Shown: positions 49,826-57,939, counted from the first letter of the stretch. The stretch is 64,000 nucleotides of DNA from UBA8919 sp041658185 (GCA_041658185.1 JBBAAR010000003.1:124001-188000); one strand, 5' to 3'. Numbers and translations are program-made. Notes: generated from the sequence alone by a model not told the origin.

Positions 49826-50743
49826 ATGAAACAGTTCGGAGATTGGAGATTGGAGATTGGAGATTGGAAAAAGTTTATACTGCTACCTGCTATCTGCTAC
49901 CTGCTATCTACTGCCTTTCTTGGTTGTTCAAAAAAATCCGGAAAGATTCTGGCACAGGTCGGCAGCGAAAAAATCACTGTTGAAGAGTTTGAAAAAGCGG
50001 TTGAAAATGCTCCTTACACCTTGCAGGAATATCTGTCCACCGATATAGGACGCAAACAATATTTAGATGCGATGTTGAAAGAAAAGACCGTGCTTGTTGC
50101 AGCGAAAAGTCAGGGTATTCAAAGCAGACCGCAGGTTGTAAAACAGTTATCGGAAATAGAAAAACGACTTAAAGATAATTATGAAAAACTCAAAAACGAA
50201 ATAATAATGAACGAACTTTTGAAAGAAAAAGTCGTGTTGGGCGATAGCGAGGTCAAGGAGTATTACGAAAAACACAAAGAAGAATTTGAAAAACCAACTG
50301 AAATAAAAGTAAGCCATATACTTCTTTCTACGGATGAAGATGCAAAAAAAATTACGGAAAAGATAAAAAAAGGCGAGGATTTTGCAAAACTTGCGAAAGA
50401 AAATTCAATTGATAAAATGACTGCCATCAAAGGCGGCGACCTCGGTTTTTTCGGAAGAAGACAGTATGTTAAAGAGTTTGAAGAAGCGGCATTTAATCTT
50501 AAAAAAGTCGGCGACATTTCCGGTATTACAAAAACGCCGTTAGGGTATCATATCATAAAACTTACCGACAGAAAACAACTTAAACCGCAAAAAATTGAAG
50601 ATGTTGAAACGGAAATCAAACAGGTTCTTCAAAAAGAAAAGTTGGACAAATGGCTGGATGAAATTTCAAAAAAATATAAAGCGAATGTGAACTATGAACT
50701 TCTAACAAGGCCGGTAGAAAAAGCGGCACAGGAGAAAAAATGA
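49826..50743 (+). CDS. PrsA-like parvulin peptidyl-prolyl isomerase lipoprotein
   Basis: 305 residues from the ATG at 49826 (GGAGG 7 nt upstream); a frame extension to 49796 lies on the promoter. Lipoprotein signal ending STAFLGC. SurA_N-like helical region, then a parvulin domain (VSHILLSTDEDAKKITEKIK near 169; GGDLGFFGRRQYVKEFEEAA; TPLGYHIIKLTDRK). A folding helper for exported proteins. The signal is encoded by 7-bp satellites (GGAGATT, 49843-49866; CTGCTAC/T, 49879-49913). Overlaps the next gene by 4 bp. Confidence 0.88.
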   Translation: MKQFGDWRLEIGDWKKFILLPAICYLLSTAFLGCSKKSGKILAQVGSEKITVEEFEKAVENAPYTLQEYLSTDIGRKQYLDAMLKEKTVLVAAKSQGIQSRPQVVKQLSEIEKRLKDNYEKLKNEIIMNELLKEKVVLGDSEVKEYYEKHKEEFEKPTEIKVSHILLSTDEDAKKITEKIKKGEDFAKLAKENSIDKMTAIKGGDLGFFGRRQYVKEFEEAAFNLKKVGDISGITKTPLGYHIIKLTDRKQLKPQKIEDVETEIKQVLQKEKLDKWLDEISKKYKANVNYELLTRPVEKAAQEKK

Positions 50744-51765
50744 AAAAAAATAATTGGCATTTGATTTTAGTTGCTCTTGTAATTACTTATTCGCTTACTC
50801 ACTGTCTTTACGCTGCTGTCGTCAATAAGGCAATTGCAAAAGTTAACGACGATGTAATTTTACAGTCGGATTACGAGGAGGCAGTAAATCCCGTTATTGA
50901 ACAGATAAAAAAAACTTACGGCGAAGCGATGTCACAGGAAGATATGGACAAAAAAATCGCGGAAATAAGAAAAGAACTTCTTGACCAGATGATTGACCAG
51001 AAACTGCTTTTGCAGGAAGCGAAGAAAAAAGATGTGAAAGTAAGTAAAAGAGAAGTTGATGACGGCATAGAAACGGTAAAAGACAGATTCAAAAGAAAGA
51101 ACGGGAAAATGTTAACTGCCGTTGAAGCGGATGCCGAGTTTAACTCCGAGTTGAAAAGGCAAAATCTAACTCTGTCAAAATTCCGCGATAAAATCCGCGA
51201 AGATATTATGGTTAACAAACTTATTGAAGATGAAGTCGTCAGAAAAGTTATACCGTCTTCCGCAGATGAATTAAAAAGTTATTACGAAAAAAACAGGGAT
51301 AAAATTGACGAACCGGAAAAAGTTTCCGTCAGGCATATTTTAATACGGGTTGAAAAAAATGCTTCAACGAAAGAAAAATCACAGGCACTGAACAAAATAA
51401 AAGAAGTTCAACAGAAACTTAAGAAAGGCGAAGATTTTGCAAAACTTGCCCAGCAGTACTCGGAAGACCCCGGAAGCCAGAAAAACGGCGGCGACATGGG
51501 TTTCATCGTAAAAGGAATGATGGTTAAAAATTTTGAGGACACTGCTTTTAAGACGCCGGTCGGTGAAATTTCCGACTATTTTGAGACCGAGTTCGGTTAT
51601 CACATTTTAAAAGTTGACGCAAAACAGGCAAAACAGAAACGCAGTTTTGAGGATGTTAAGTTAAATCTTGAAAAATATCTTTTGGCGGAAAAAAGACAGG
51701 AAGAGTATGAAAAATACATAAAAAATCTTCGCGATAAATCAAATATATCTGCTGAAGTAAAGTAA
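50740..51765 (+). CDS. SurA-like periplasmic parvulin peptidyl-prolyl isomerase
   Basis: 341 residues. Signal peptide (LILVALVITYSLTHCLYA), SurA_N domain (VNKAIAKVNDDVILQSDYEEA near 28-48) and a parvulin domain (VSVRHILIRVEKNA near 197; GGDMGFIVKGMMVKNFEDTA; TEFGYHILKVDAKQAK). A chaperone/isomerase for outer-membrane proteins; a second copy next to the PrsA-like lipoprotein is common. The signal-peptide core is again a degenerate 8-bp repeat giving YSLTH. Confidence 0.9.
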   Translation: MKKNNWHLILVALVITYSLTHCLYAAVVNKAIAKVNDDVILQSDYEEAVNPVIEQIKKTYGEAMSQEDMDKKIAEIRKELLDQMIDQKLLLQEAKKKDVKVSKREVDDGIETVKDRFKRKNGKMLTAVEADAEFNSELKRQNLTLSKFRDKIREDIMVNKLIEDEVVRKVIPSSADELKSYYEKNRDKIDEPEKVSVRHILIRVEKNASTKEKSQALNKIKEVQQKLKKGEDFAKLAQQYSEDPGSQKNGGDMGFIVKGMMVKNFEDTAFKTPVGEISDYFETEFGYHILKVDAKQAKQKRSFEDVKLNLEKYLLAEKRQEEYEKYIKNLRDKSNISAEVK

Positions 51766-51805
51766 GAAATAAATTTTGCTCGCTTCGTAGAGAAAAGAGT
51801 AAAAA

Positions 51806-52759
51806 ATGAGCAAGCCCGCCATAGCGATAACCCTCGGTGACCCGACAGGCATAGGCCCCGAAATTGTAAAAAAAGCCATATCGGATAAATCGGTTATTAA
51901 AATCTGTAAGCCAATTGTCATCGGCACATCCCGGGTAGGTCAGCCTTTGGCGGAAAAAAATTTTATATCAGGAAAACCTTCCCGCAAAAGCGATAAAGCC
52001 GCCATAAGTTTTTTAATCAGGGCATTAAAACTTGTAAAGAATAAAGGGTATAAACCCTGTGTTATCAGCGCTCGCTCGGAAATGAAAACAAGTTCTCATT
52101 TCACTCGTTCGCTTGATAATAAAAAAGTTGATGCAATTGTAACCGCTCCGGTATCAAAATCCGCATTCGGAAAATCAGGCGGGCATACCGAATTTTTGGC
52201 AAAAAAAACCGCTTCAAAAAATGTAGAAATGTTAATGGTCTCCGTTGATAGAAAGGTTCTTCTTTTGACAAGACATATTCCGTTGAAAGATGTGTCAGAA
52301 AATATAAGTAAAGAAAAAATAGTAAAAAGCATTAGTTCTGTCTGCGAGTTTATTAAAAAATATTTCAAAATAAAAAAACCGAAAATAATTGTCTGCGGAC
52401 TGAACCCCCACTGCGGCGACAACGGATTGGTAGGCGACGAAGAAAAGAAAAAAATAATTCCGGCAATAAAAATTCTTAAAAAAAGAGGTTACGATGTGAC
52501 GGGGCCGGTAAATCCCGAGGTTGCATTTTTAGATATGAAATCTGATTTAATCGTCTGTATGTATCACGACCAGGCGATGCTTCCTTTGAAATTATTAAAT
52601 CCGGATAAAATAGTAAATGTCACCGTCGGGCTTCCGTTTATCCGCACCTCGCCTGGTCACGGAACTGCATATGACATTGCCGGTAAAAATAAAGCAAATC
52701 CGCAGCCGATGATTGAAGCGATAAAACTTGCCTGCCTATTGACAAAGTCAAAAAAATAA
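51806..52759 (+). CDS. pdxA: 4-hydroxythreonine-4-phosphate dehydrogenase PdxA
   Basis: 317 residues. GDPTGIGPEI (11-20), VDAIVTAPVSK (108-118), GGHTEFLA (metal His), GLNPHCGDNG and YHDQAMLPLK (metal His) are PdxA hallmarks. Vitamin B6 pathway. Residues 79-107, between the helix ending LKLVKNK and the strand VDAIVTAP, do not belong to the family. They are encoded exactly by a family A palindromic repeat (52040-52126, 87 nt, 29 codons) inserted in frame. The gene otherwise appears intact and is probably functional. Confidence 0.93.
   Translation: MSKPAIAITLGDPTGIGPEIVKKAISDKSVIKICKPIVIGTSRVGQPLAEKNFISGKPSRKSDKAAISFLIRALKLVKNKGYKPCVISARSEMKTSSHFTRSLDNKKVDAIVTAPVSKSAFGKSGGHTEFLAKKTASKNVEMLMVSVDRKVLLLTRHIPLKDVSENISKEKIVKSISSVCEFIKKYFKIKKPKIIVCGLNPHCGDNGLVGDEEKKKIIPAIKILKKRGYDVTGPVNPEVAFLDMKSDLIVCMYHDQAMLPLKLLNPDKIVNVTVGLPFIRTSPGHGTAYDIAGKNKANPQPMIEAIKLACLLTKSKK
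52040..52126. repeat. dispersed palindromic repeat family A, copy 2, in frame inside pdxA
   Basis: AATAAAGGGTATAAACCCTG is followed by TTATCAGCGCTCGCTCGGAA on the left and an imperfectly complementary right arm ending TTCGCTTGATAATAAAAAA. Arms of about 27 nt surround a short centre. Length 87 nt is a multiple of three and contains no in-frame stop. Confidence 0.85.
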
Positions 52760-52766
52760 GTAAAAT
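52739..52766 (+). promoter_or_regulatory. promoter for the HNH gene (near-leaderless)
   Basis: TTGACA (52739-52744) inside the end of pdxA, 16 nt, TAAAAT (52761-52766). The HNH gene ATG at 52774 starts 7 nt after the -10 box. Confidence 0.65.
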
Positions 52767-52773
52767 ATAAAGT

Positions 52774-53367
52774 ATGTCAGATGTTCTTGTATTAAATAAA
52801 AAATTTTACGCTATTCACATAACGACCTGGCAAAAAGCGTTTTCTCTTTTGTACATTGACCACGCCAGCGTCGTTGATGAGGAATACAAAACATATTCGT
52901 TTTCCGACTGGAAAGATGTTTCGCAGCATATCGCCGGACACCCGTCCGGTTTTGTCCACACCCCCTCTTTTAAGATAGCAATTCCGGAAGTAATACTTTT
53001 AAGATTTTACGACGAACTTCCTCCTATGGACATAAAGTTCACTAGGAAAAACATTTACGAACATTACAAATATAAATGCTGCTATTGCGGGAAGAAAAAA
53101 ACGACAAGCGATCTTAATCTTGAACATGTAATTCCGGTAAGCCGCGGCGGTGCAACCGATTGGTTAAATGTCGTGATTTCCTGTATCCCTTGCAACCTTA
53201 AAAAAGCAGCGAGAACTCCGCAGGAAGCAGGTATGAAACTTCAAGTTATACCCGGAAAACCTGACTGGAAGGGTCCAGTTTCACTTTGTTTTAAGACGGG
53301 AATGAAAATGAAAGCATCCTGGCAGAAGTTTATTGATACTGTTTACTGGAATGCGGAGTTAGAGTAA
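52774..53367 (+). CDS. HNH endonuclease-family protein
   Basis: 197 residues. The HNH core CCYCGKKKTTSDLNLEHVIPVSRGG (about 107-131) is followed by DWLNVVISCIPCNLKKAARTP, giving two CxxC zinc-binding pairs and the catalytic His in LEHVIP. The N-terminal 90 residues (VLVLNKKFYAIHITTWQKAF) are typical of the widespread genomic HNH family annotated in many bacteria, not of homing endonucleases. The biological role is unsettled. The stop codon adjoins a family B repeat. Confidence 0.87.
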   Translation: MSDVLVLNKKFYAIHITTWQKAFSLLYIDHASVVDEEYKTYSFSDWKDVSQHIAGHPSGFVHTPSFKIAIPEVILLRFYDELPPMDIKFTRKNIYEHYKYKCCYCGKKKTTSDLNLEHVIPVSRGGATDWLNVVISCIPCNLKKAARTPQEAGMKLQVIPGKPDWKGPVSLCFKTGMKMKASWQKFIDTVYWNAELE

Positions 53368-53436
53368 CGGATGCTCGCAAGCAAATATTCCCACGGGGAC
53401 TCCCTGTGGTCGTTTTGAGACGCTCCTGGATAAAAA
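53366..53436. repeat. dispersed repeat family B, copy 3 (between HNH gene and ksgA)
   Basis: Plus orientation: TGCTCGCAAGCAAAT, then hairpin CCACGGG/CCTGTGG (53391-53409) around GGGACTCCC, then TTTTGAGACGCTCCTGGATA. It begins at the stop codon of the upstream gene, in the same orientation relative to the gene as the other copies. Confidence 0.8.
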
Positions 53437-53447
53437 ATAGTGGAAAA

Positions 53448-54215
53448 ATGAGAACCCGCCTCGGACAGAACTTCCTTGTTGATAAAAACATTGCAAAAAA
53501 AATCATAAAATCCGCCGACATTTCAGCTTCAGATACCGTTATTGAAATAGGTCCAGGTTATGGAATACTGACGGAAGAACTTTCACAAAAATCAAAAAAA
53601 ATAATTGCAGTTGAGATTGACAAAAACCTTTCCGAAGAACTTATTGAAAAATATAGAAATCAAAAAAATATAAAAATCATAAATACGGATTTTCTAAAAT
53701 ATAATCCTCCCAGAAAACTAAATTTGAAATTTGTTGCCAATTTGCCTTATTATATTTCGTCTGCAATCATTGAAAAAATTCTGCATCTGAATAACTGGGA
53801 CACAGCCGTTTTTATGATTCAGAAAGAGGTTGCCGACCGACTAAAATCGCAGCCGAATTCGCCCGATTACGGCGTTTTAACCGTTGCCTGTCAGATTTTT
53901 TGTTCGGTTGAAAAAATGTTTAATGTTCCGGGAACATGTTTTCATCCGAAACCAAAAGTTACATCAACAGTTGTGAAACTGAAACGGCTAATAAATCCGC
54001 TCATAAAAAAAAATGATGAAAAAAATTTCTTCAAAATTGTAAAATCGGCTTTTTTACACAGACGAAAAACACTATTAAACTCGCTTTTTTTAGAACTTCA
54101 AATTGACAAAAAAAATCTTGAAGAAAAAATATTACAGGTGGGAATATCTCCATTATGCCGTGCAGAAACGATTTCAATAAATGATTTTATAAAGCTGGCT
54201 GAAATTTTGTCTTGA
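53448..54215 (+). CDS. rsmA: 16S rRNA dimethyladenosine transferase KsgA/RsmA
   Basis: 255 residues from the ATG at 53448. The open frame extends upstream to 53406, but that part is family B repeat sequence and MRTRLGQNFLVDKNIAKKI is the normal N-terminus. DTVIEIGPGYGILTEEL is the SAM site; FVANLPYYISSAII holds the catalytic NLPY. Dimethylates two adenines near the 3' end of 16S rRNA. Confidence 0.95.
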   Translation: MRTRLGQNFLVDKNIAKKIIKSADISASDTVIEIGPGYGILTEELSQKSKKIIAVEIDKNLSEELIEKYRNQKNIKIINTDFLKYNPPRKLNLKFVANLPYYISSAIIEKILHLNNWDTAVFMIQKEVADRLKSQPNSPDYGVLTVACQIFCSVEKMFNVPGTCFHPKPKVTSTVVKLKRLINPLIKKNDEKNFFKIVKSAFLHRRKTLLNSLFLELQIDKKNLEEKILQVGISPLCRAETISINDFIKLAEILS

Positions 54216-54240
54216 CAATTTATAGAATTTGGGTTATTAT
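54212..54240 (+). promoter_or_regulatory. promoter for the pseudopilin at 54321
   Basis: TTGACA (54212-54217) overlapping the ksgA stop, 17 nt, TATTAT (54235-54240). Leader of about 75 nt. Confidence 0.85.
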
Positions 54241-54259
54241 ATAGAGAGAGAAGGGCAAT

Positions 54260-54318
54260 CTCGTTTGAACTTCCGAGCGAGCGATAATAATACAGAGTAT
54301 ACTTATTTCGGAGACGAG
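54260..54318 (+). promoter_or_regulatory. leader that can fold over the Shine-Dalgarno; includes family A fragment
   Basis: CTCGT (54260-54264) can pair with ACGAG (54314-54318), and CCGA (54273-54276) with TCGG (54308-54311), burying the Shine-Dalgarno GGAG (54310-54313) of the pseudopilin gene. The loop side contains CCGAGCGAGCGATAATAATA, an inverted partial copy of repeat family A (54268-54298). Translational control or heat-sensing is possible but unproven. Confidence 0.5.
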
Positions 54319-54320
54319 TT

Positions 54321-55025
54321 ATGAGAGATAAAAATAAAAAAGGTTTTACGCTTATTGAGTTGATGATTGTTGTCGCGATAATAGGTATTTTACTCGCAGT
54401 TTCTATTGCCAAGATGGGCGGTATTTTGCAGAAAATAAGAATTGAACAGGCAAAAGGACAAATGAAGGCACTGGCAATATCACTTAAAGAATTTTATATT
54501 GATGTCGGATGTTTTCCACCACTGAACACTAAAGAGAAAGCCTGGGCTACTGGATGTTTAGGCAACGCGGTTACCGGAGGAACAGGCAATCTAGCCGCTC
54601 CGGTAGCAAACACAATGGTTCCGTGGGAAGATTATCTGATAAGGAACCTGAACGCATACAACGGCATACCCAATTCCAAAGCATCAGGACCTTACATAAG
54701 TAAATGCCCGAATGACCCATGGAAACACAGGTATCTTTTTAGAAACTTAGCAAACTTTACGGATTTACTTCCTGCAATTATTTGTATGGGCCCTCGCGGG
54801 ATAGATAATGGTGTATCACTTAGCGCTTCAACTTTTAATCCGAGTATATGGGATATGTGGAAACCGGAGTGGAAAACGAAATACCCGCCGGATAAAGAAG
54901 GTTTTTCGTTTATTCCAAATAATGATAGTAATCCGCCTAATCCTAATCATCCTAATCTTCCTCCACAGAACGACGGTAATGATTATTTAATCGTTTTATG
55001 GATGGGAGGTAAGTTAAGTAATTGA
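54321..55025 (+). CDS. pseudopilin, GspG/GspH-like (234 aa)
   Basis: Leader MRDKNKKG, mature FTLIELMIVVAIIGILLAVSI with Glu at +5. QAKGQMKALAISLKEFYIDVGCFPP is the GspG-like helix and first strand. The C-terminal 150 residues are a G/P/N-rich globular domain ending in IVLWMGGKLSN. It has its own promoter, unlike the minor pilins in the 31-35 kb operon. Converges on pilD with a 12-bp overlap of 3' ends. Confidence 0.85.
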   Translation: MRDKNKKGFTLIELMIVVAIIGILLAVSIAKMGGILQKIRIEQAKGQMKALAISLKEFYIDVGCFPPLNTKEKAWATGCLGNAVTGGTGNLAAPVANTMVPWEDYLIRNLNAYNGIPNSKASGPYISKCPNDPWKHRYLFRNLANFTDLLPAIICMGPRGIDNGVSLSASTFNPSIWDMWKPEWKTKYPPDKEGFSFIPNNDSNPPNPNHPNLPPQNDGNDYLIVLWMGGKLSN

Positions 55026-55769
55026 AAAAAGATTATGCGGTCTGATAAAAAACACAATAAGAATTGATATTGATATGAAAGGTCCGAACGGTATGAAGTC
55101 GGATTTTTTTTTCTTCCCTATTAAAATTAAAAATAATCCCGTAATTCCGCCGATAAAACAGGCAATAAGAAGTGCCAGAAAAATATTCTGAACTCCCAGA
55201 AAACTTCCGCCCGCCGCAAGAAGCCGAATGTCCCCCCCTCCCATAACCTCTTTCTTATAAATTTTCGCTCCCAAAAATGCAACAAGAAAAAGAAATACTC
55301 CGCCGAACAATGCGCCTGATAATGAGTTGAGAAAACTGAAAGAAACTACGGGGTTAAAAAAACTTGAAGCGAGCCCAAAAATCAAAAGCGTTATTGTCAA
55401 AATATCCGGAATTATCCTCAAATGCAGGTCAATGAAGGATATTATTATAAGTGAAAGTCCCAGAAAAAGTGAGATAAAAAAAATGGATGTCAGCCAGAAG
55501 TAAAAATAAGCCGTCAAAAAATATATTCCCGTCAGAAGTTCAACAACGGGATATTCAAAAGAAATTTTTGTTTTGCAATTGCGGCATAATCCTCGTAAAA
55601 TTAGAAAACTTATTACAGGCAGATTGTCTTTCCATTTTATAGGAATCAGGCATTTCGGACAGTGCGATGCGGGTTTCACAATTGAATTCCCGTAGGGCAG
55701 CCGCCGGATAACGACATTTGCGAAAGAGCCGAAAAACAGTCCGAAAATAAAAATAAATATTTCTACCAT
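55014..55769 (-). CDS. pilD: prepilin leader peptidase/N-methyltransferase PilD
   Basis: 251 residues. Cytoplasmic zinc-type domain with CPKC and CRNC pairs (about 38-70), FGLFFGSFANVVIRRLPYGNS at the N-terminus, and the two catalytic aspartates in FIDLHLRIIPD and GGGDIRLLAAGG. Six to eight membrane segments. It cleaves and N-methylates all prepilins in the window. Overlaps the pseudopilin gene upstream by 7 bp. Confidence 0.95.
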   Translation of the reverse strand: MVEIFIFIFGLFFGSFANVVIRRLPYGNSIVKPASHCPKCLIPIKWKDNLPVISFLILRGLCRNCKTKISFEYPVVELLTGIYFLTAYFYFWLTSIFFISLFLGLSLIIISFIDLHLRIIPDILTITLLIFGLASSFFNPVVSFSFLNSLSGALFGGVFLFLVAFLGAKIYKKEVMGGGDIRLLAAGGSFLGVQNIFLALLIACFIGGITGLFLILIGKKKKSDFIPFGPFISISILIVFFIRPHNLFSIT

Positions 55770-56203
55770 GAACTTATAATAATTCCTTTTGTGTCTGAAT
55801 GTGTGCAGTTAACCCATAGTTTTCCGAAATCGTCTGACAGGGAATCCGGATAAACCCAGCCGTCTGTCAAACTGGCATCATTTTCTGTTGGTGTTTCCCA
55901 GCTTCTTTCGGGATGATTATACGCCCCTATTCTTGCCGGCGGAAGTTCTTCAAGATATTCCGGTACAATTCCACCCGTCATAGTATCAGGATACACTCCT
56001 TCGTTTTTAGCATAATATGTTTTTACACAGGACCGCAGAACCCCGAGATTTCCTTTTGTGGATCCCTCTTTTGCCTTTCTCATCAGTTCCGCAAACCTTG
56101 GGACTGCGATTGCCGCAAGGGTTCCCAGTATAGCAACAACAATCATCAGTTCTATAAGAGTAAATCCTTCATATTTGCGATTTTTTTTGATAAAACAATC
56201 CAT
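55763..56203 (-). CDS. GspG/PilE-like pseudopilin (146 aa)
   Basis: Leader of 13 residues ending YEG, mature FTLIELMIVVAILGTLAAIAVPRFAEL (Glu +5). MRKAKEGSTKGNLGVLRSCVKTYYAKNEGVYPD closely matches the major pilin at 57478, and the protein ends in IIISSW, like the pilin's YITSW. A possible promoter (TTGACA at 56231-56236, TACAAT at 56210-56215, short 15-nt spacer) would give a leaderless start. Confidence 0.88.
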   Translation of the reverse strand: MDCFIKKNRKYEGFTLIELMIVVAILGTLAAIAVPRFAELMRKAKEGSTKGNLGVLRSCVKTYYAKNEGVYPDTMTGGIVPEYLEELPPARIGAYNHPERSWETPTENDASLTDGWVYPDSLSDDFGKLWVNCTHSDTKGIIISSW

Positions 56204-56233
56204 ATTTTTATTGTATTTATTTTTTTTTAAATG

Positions 56234-57379
56234 TCAAGAAATATTAAATGCGATTGCATTAAACAGAATTAAATTTCCCAACAGGGGAACAAAATCGGCG
56301 GCAAAACCGAAAGGAACAATAGAATAAAGTGAATAGTGAAATGTTATTGAAAGAAATATCAGACAAAAAAGAAAAAGCCCCCGCGATGTTTTAATCTTGC
56401 CGTAAAAAATCAAAATTGCAGGAAAGACAAAAACCAGTGAATATACGAGTGCATTCGGAAGTATTATTGCGGACAGTATTATTACAAGCGAAAAAATTTC
56501 TAAATTGTTAAGTTTTGTCCGTCGTAAAAAAATTATCGTTAAAAGGGCAAGGAAGACGAAAAAATAAAAGAGATAAAACAATGCCGGAGAATCTATAATT
56601 ACGGCGTTAAACAATCTATTGTCCAAAAATATTCTCCCCAACAATCCGAAAATGCTTTTATTTAGAGGCATTATATATCTGTCGGAATTTTGGCTCACCG
56701 TTGATATAGCGGCAAAAAACTCCGAGTAAATTTCGGCAGGGAAAACCAAAAGCGAGATTATTACAAAAATGGAAATAGTGAAAATAAGCCATCTCACCGC
56801 CCTTAAGTTCAGTTTTATCAAAAAATACAACGAAAATATAATAGGCGTAAGTTTTATAAGCGTCAAAATGCCGACGATAATACCGATAAAATTTTCCCTG
56901 TTTTTGACAATAAAATAAAAAGAAAGATACAAAAAAAATAATATCAATATATCAATCTGTCCGATGAATATACAGAGAAAAAAAGGATTGAAATTGTAAA
57001 GCATCAGAAATAATATAAGTTTTTGTGAAGTTTTTTTTATGTTGAGAATTTTTGTTGTGAACCAGTAACCCGCTAAAAAAAATATGGAGATATTTAATAT
57101 AATCCAGAGTTTTTCCGCTATGTTTATCGGTAGTACCGTGAGAGGTGCGAAAAAAATAAGAAACGTAGGAGGATAGATAAAATACTGTCCTTCGCTTTTA
57201 ACTTTCGGCAGAACGGCAAAATACGGTGATATCTCATAACTGAAAAAATCTTTGGTTGTTTTATAATATACATAAAAATCCACAACTTTGTTCAGAGGAC
57301 TTTCCTTGATGTGTTTTATATAATTTAAGGAGTTAAAAAAGGTTAAAAATAAAAGCAGTAAAATAAAAAATTTCCGCAT
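56234..57379 (-). CDS. GT87-like (DUF2029) polyprenyl-phosphate-sugar glycosyltransferase
   Basis: 381 residues from the ATG at 57379. An upstream frame extension to 57442 is family A repeat and terminator DNA and is not used. About ten membrane segments. The N-terminal VVDFYVYYKTTKDFF and GQYFIYPPTFLIFFAPLTVLP are typical of the GT87/DUF2029 family, which uses lipid-linked sugars on the periplasmic side. It sits between the major pilin and a pseudopilin, so pilin glycosylation is an attractive inference. Confidence 0.78.
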   Translation of the reverse strand: MRKFFILLLLFLTFFNSLNYIKHIKESPLNKVVDFYVYYKTTKDFFSYEISPYFAVLPKVKSEGQYFIYPPTFLIFFAPLTVLPINIAEKLWIILNISIFFLAGYWFTTKILNIKKTSQKLILFLMLYNFNPFFLCIFIGQIDILILFFLYLSFYFIVKNRENFIGIIVGILTLIKLTPIIFSLYFLIKLNLRAVRWLIFTISIFVIISLLVFPAEIYSEFFAAISTVSQNSDRYIMPLNKSIFGLLGRIFLDNRLFNAVIIDSPALFYLFYFFVFLALLTIIFLRRTKLNNLEIFSLVIILSAIILPNALVYSLVFVFPAILIFYGKIKTSRGLFLFCLIFLSITFHYSLYSIVPFGFAADFVPLLGNLILFNAIAFNIS

Positions 57380-57382
57380 AAT

Positions 57383-57434
57383 AATAAAGGATATTAAACC
57401 CTGTGTTATCATCGCTCGCTTGATAATAAAAAAA
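57383..57434. repeat. dispersed palindromic repeat family A, copy 3
   Basis: AATAAAGGATATTAAACCCT followed by the near-palindrome TTATCA-TCGCTCGC-TTGATAA and an A-run. Lies between the pilin terminator and the GT87 gene. Confidence 0.8.
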
Positions 57435-57466
57435 CCCCTCAAATTTTAGTTTGAAGGGTTTTTTAA
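57428..57466 (-). terminator. rho-independent terminator after the major pilin gene
   Basis: Minus strand: stem ACCCTTCAAA / TTTGAGGGGT (one G-U pair) with a CTAAAA loop and seven T after it. A-run on the other side makes it potentially bidirectional. It isolates the pilin message from the GT87 gene. Confidence 0.9.
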
Positions 57467-57477
57467 GACATAAGCCA

Positions 57478-57939
57478 TTACCAAGATGTGATGTAGGTGC
57501 TTTTGGAGTCATATAGGTTAGCTGCATAAACCTTCATTTCGCCTATAGTTGCTCCCCTGTACCACCACCTGCCGTCAATGCCGGTAATAGTACCATATTC
57601 CTGCGAGTATACGCAGTTGCTATTATCGTTTACTCCAGTTATACCAAGTTTGACTGTCGGCATCTTATCCAGATACTTTGTCAAAAATGGACCTGTTGGA
57701 GTGTTAAAAGTAGTTGTAAGAGCATTTTCAGCGACTGCTGGTTTCGGATACTCCCCTTCCTGCTCGCCATAATAAATGGTGAGTGCGGAACGGAGTGCAC
57801 CGAGTGAACCCTTTGTAGCGCCCTCTTTTGACTTCTTGATGAGGTCAGCGAATTTAGGAATTGCGATTGCTGCCAATATACCGATAATTGCGACCACGAT
57901 CATAAGTTCAATAAGAGTAAAACCTTTTTTTGTTTTCAT
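57478..57939 (-). CDS. major type IV pilin candidate (153 aa)
   Basis: Leader MKTKKG, mature FTLIELMIVVAIIGILAAIAIPKFADLIKKS with Glu at +5. KEGATKGSLGALRSALTIYYGEQEGEYPK is the GspG/PilE-like alpha-beta region. Two cysteines are not evident as a loop pair (one Cys near 109). Ends STYITSW. The best expression signals in the window: perfect TTGACA-17-TATAAT promoter, AAGGAGG Shine-Dalgarno, its own strong terminator. That and its place between pilC and pilD make it the likely main subunit. Confidence 0.88.
   Translation of the reverse strand: MKTKKGFTLIELMIVVAIIGILAAIAIPKFADLIKKSKEGATKGSLGALRSALTIYYGEQEGEYPKPAVAENALTTTFNTPTGPFLTKYLDKMPTVKLGITGVNDNSNCVYSQEYGTITGIDGRWWYRGATIGEMKVYAANLYDSKSTYITSW

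Noticed and set aside
52774..53367. HNH gene as homing endonuclease or restriction enzyme
   Set aside because: Sequence matches the common stand-alone genomic HNH family, no intron or methyltransferase nearby.
57380..57442. N-terminal extension of the GT87 protein
   Set aside because: The extra 21 codons are family A repeat and pilin terminator sequence; the ATG at 57379 begins the first membrane helix.
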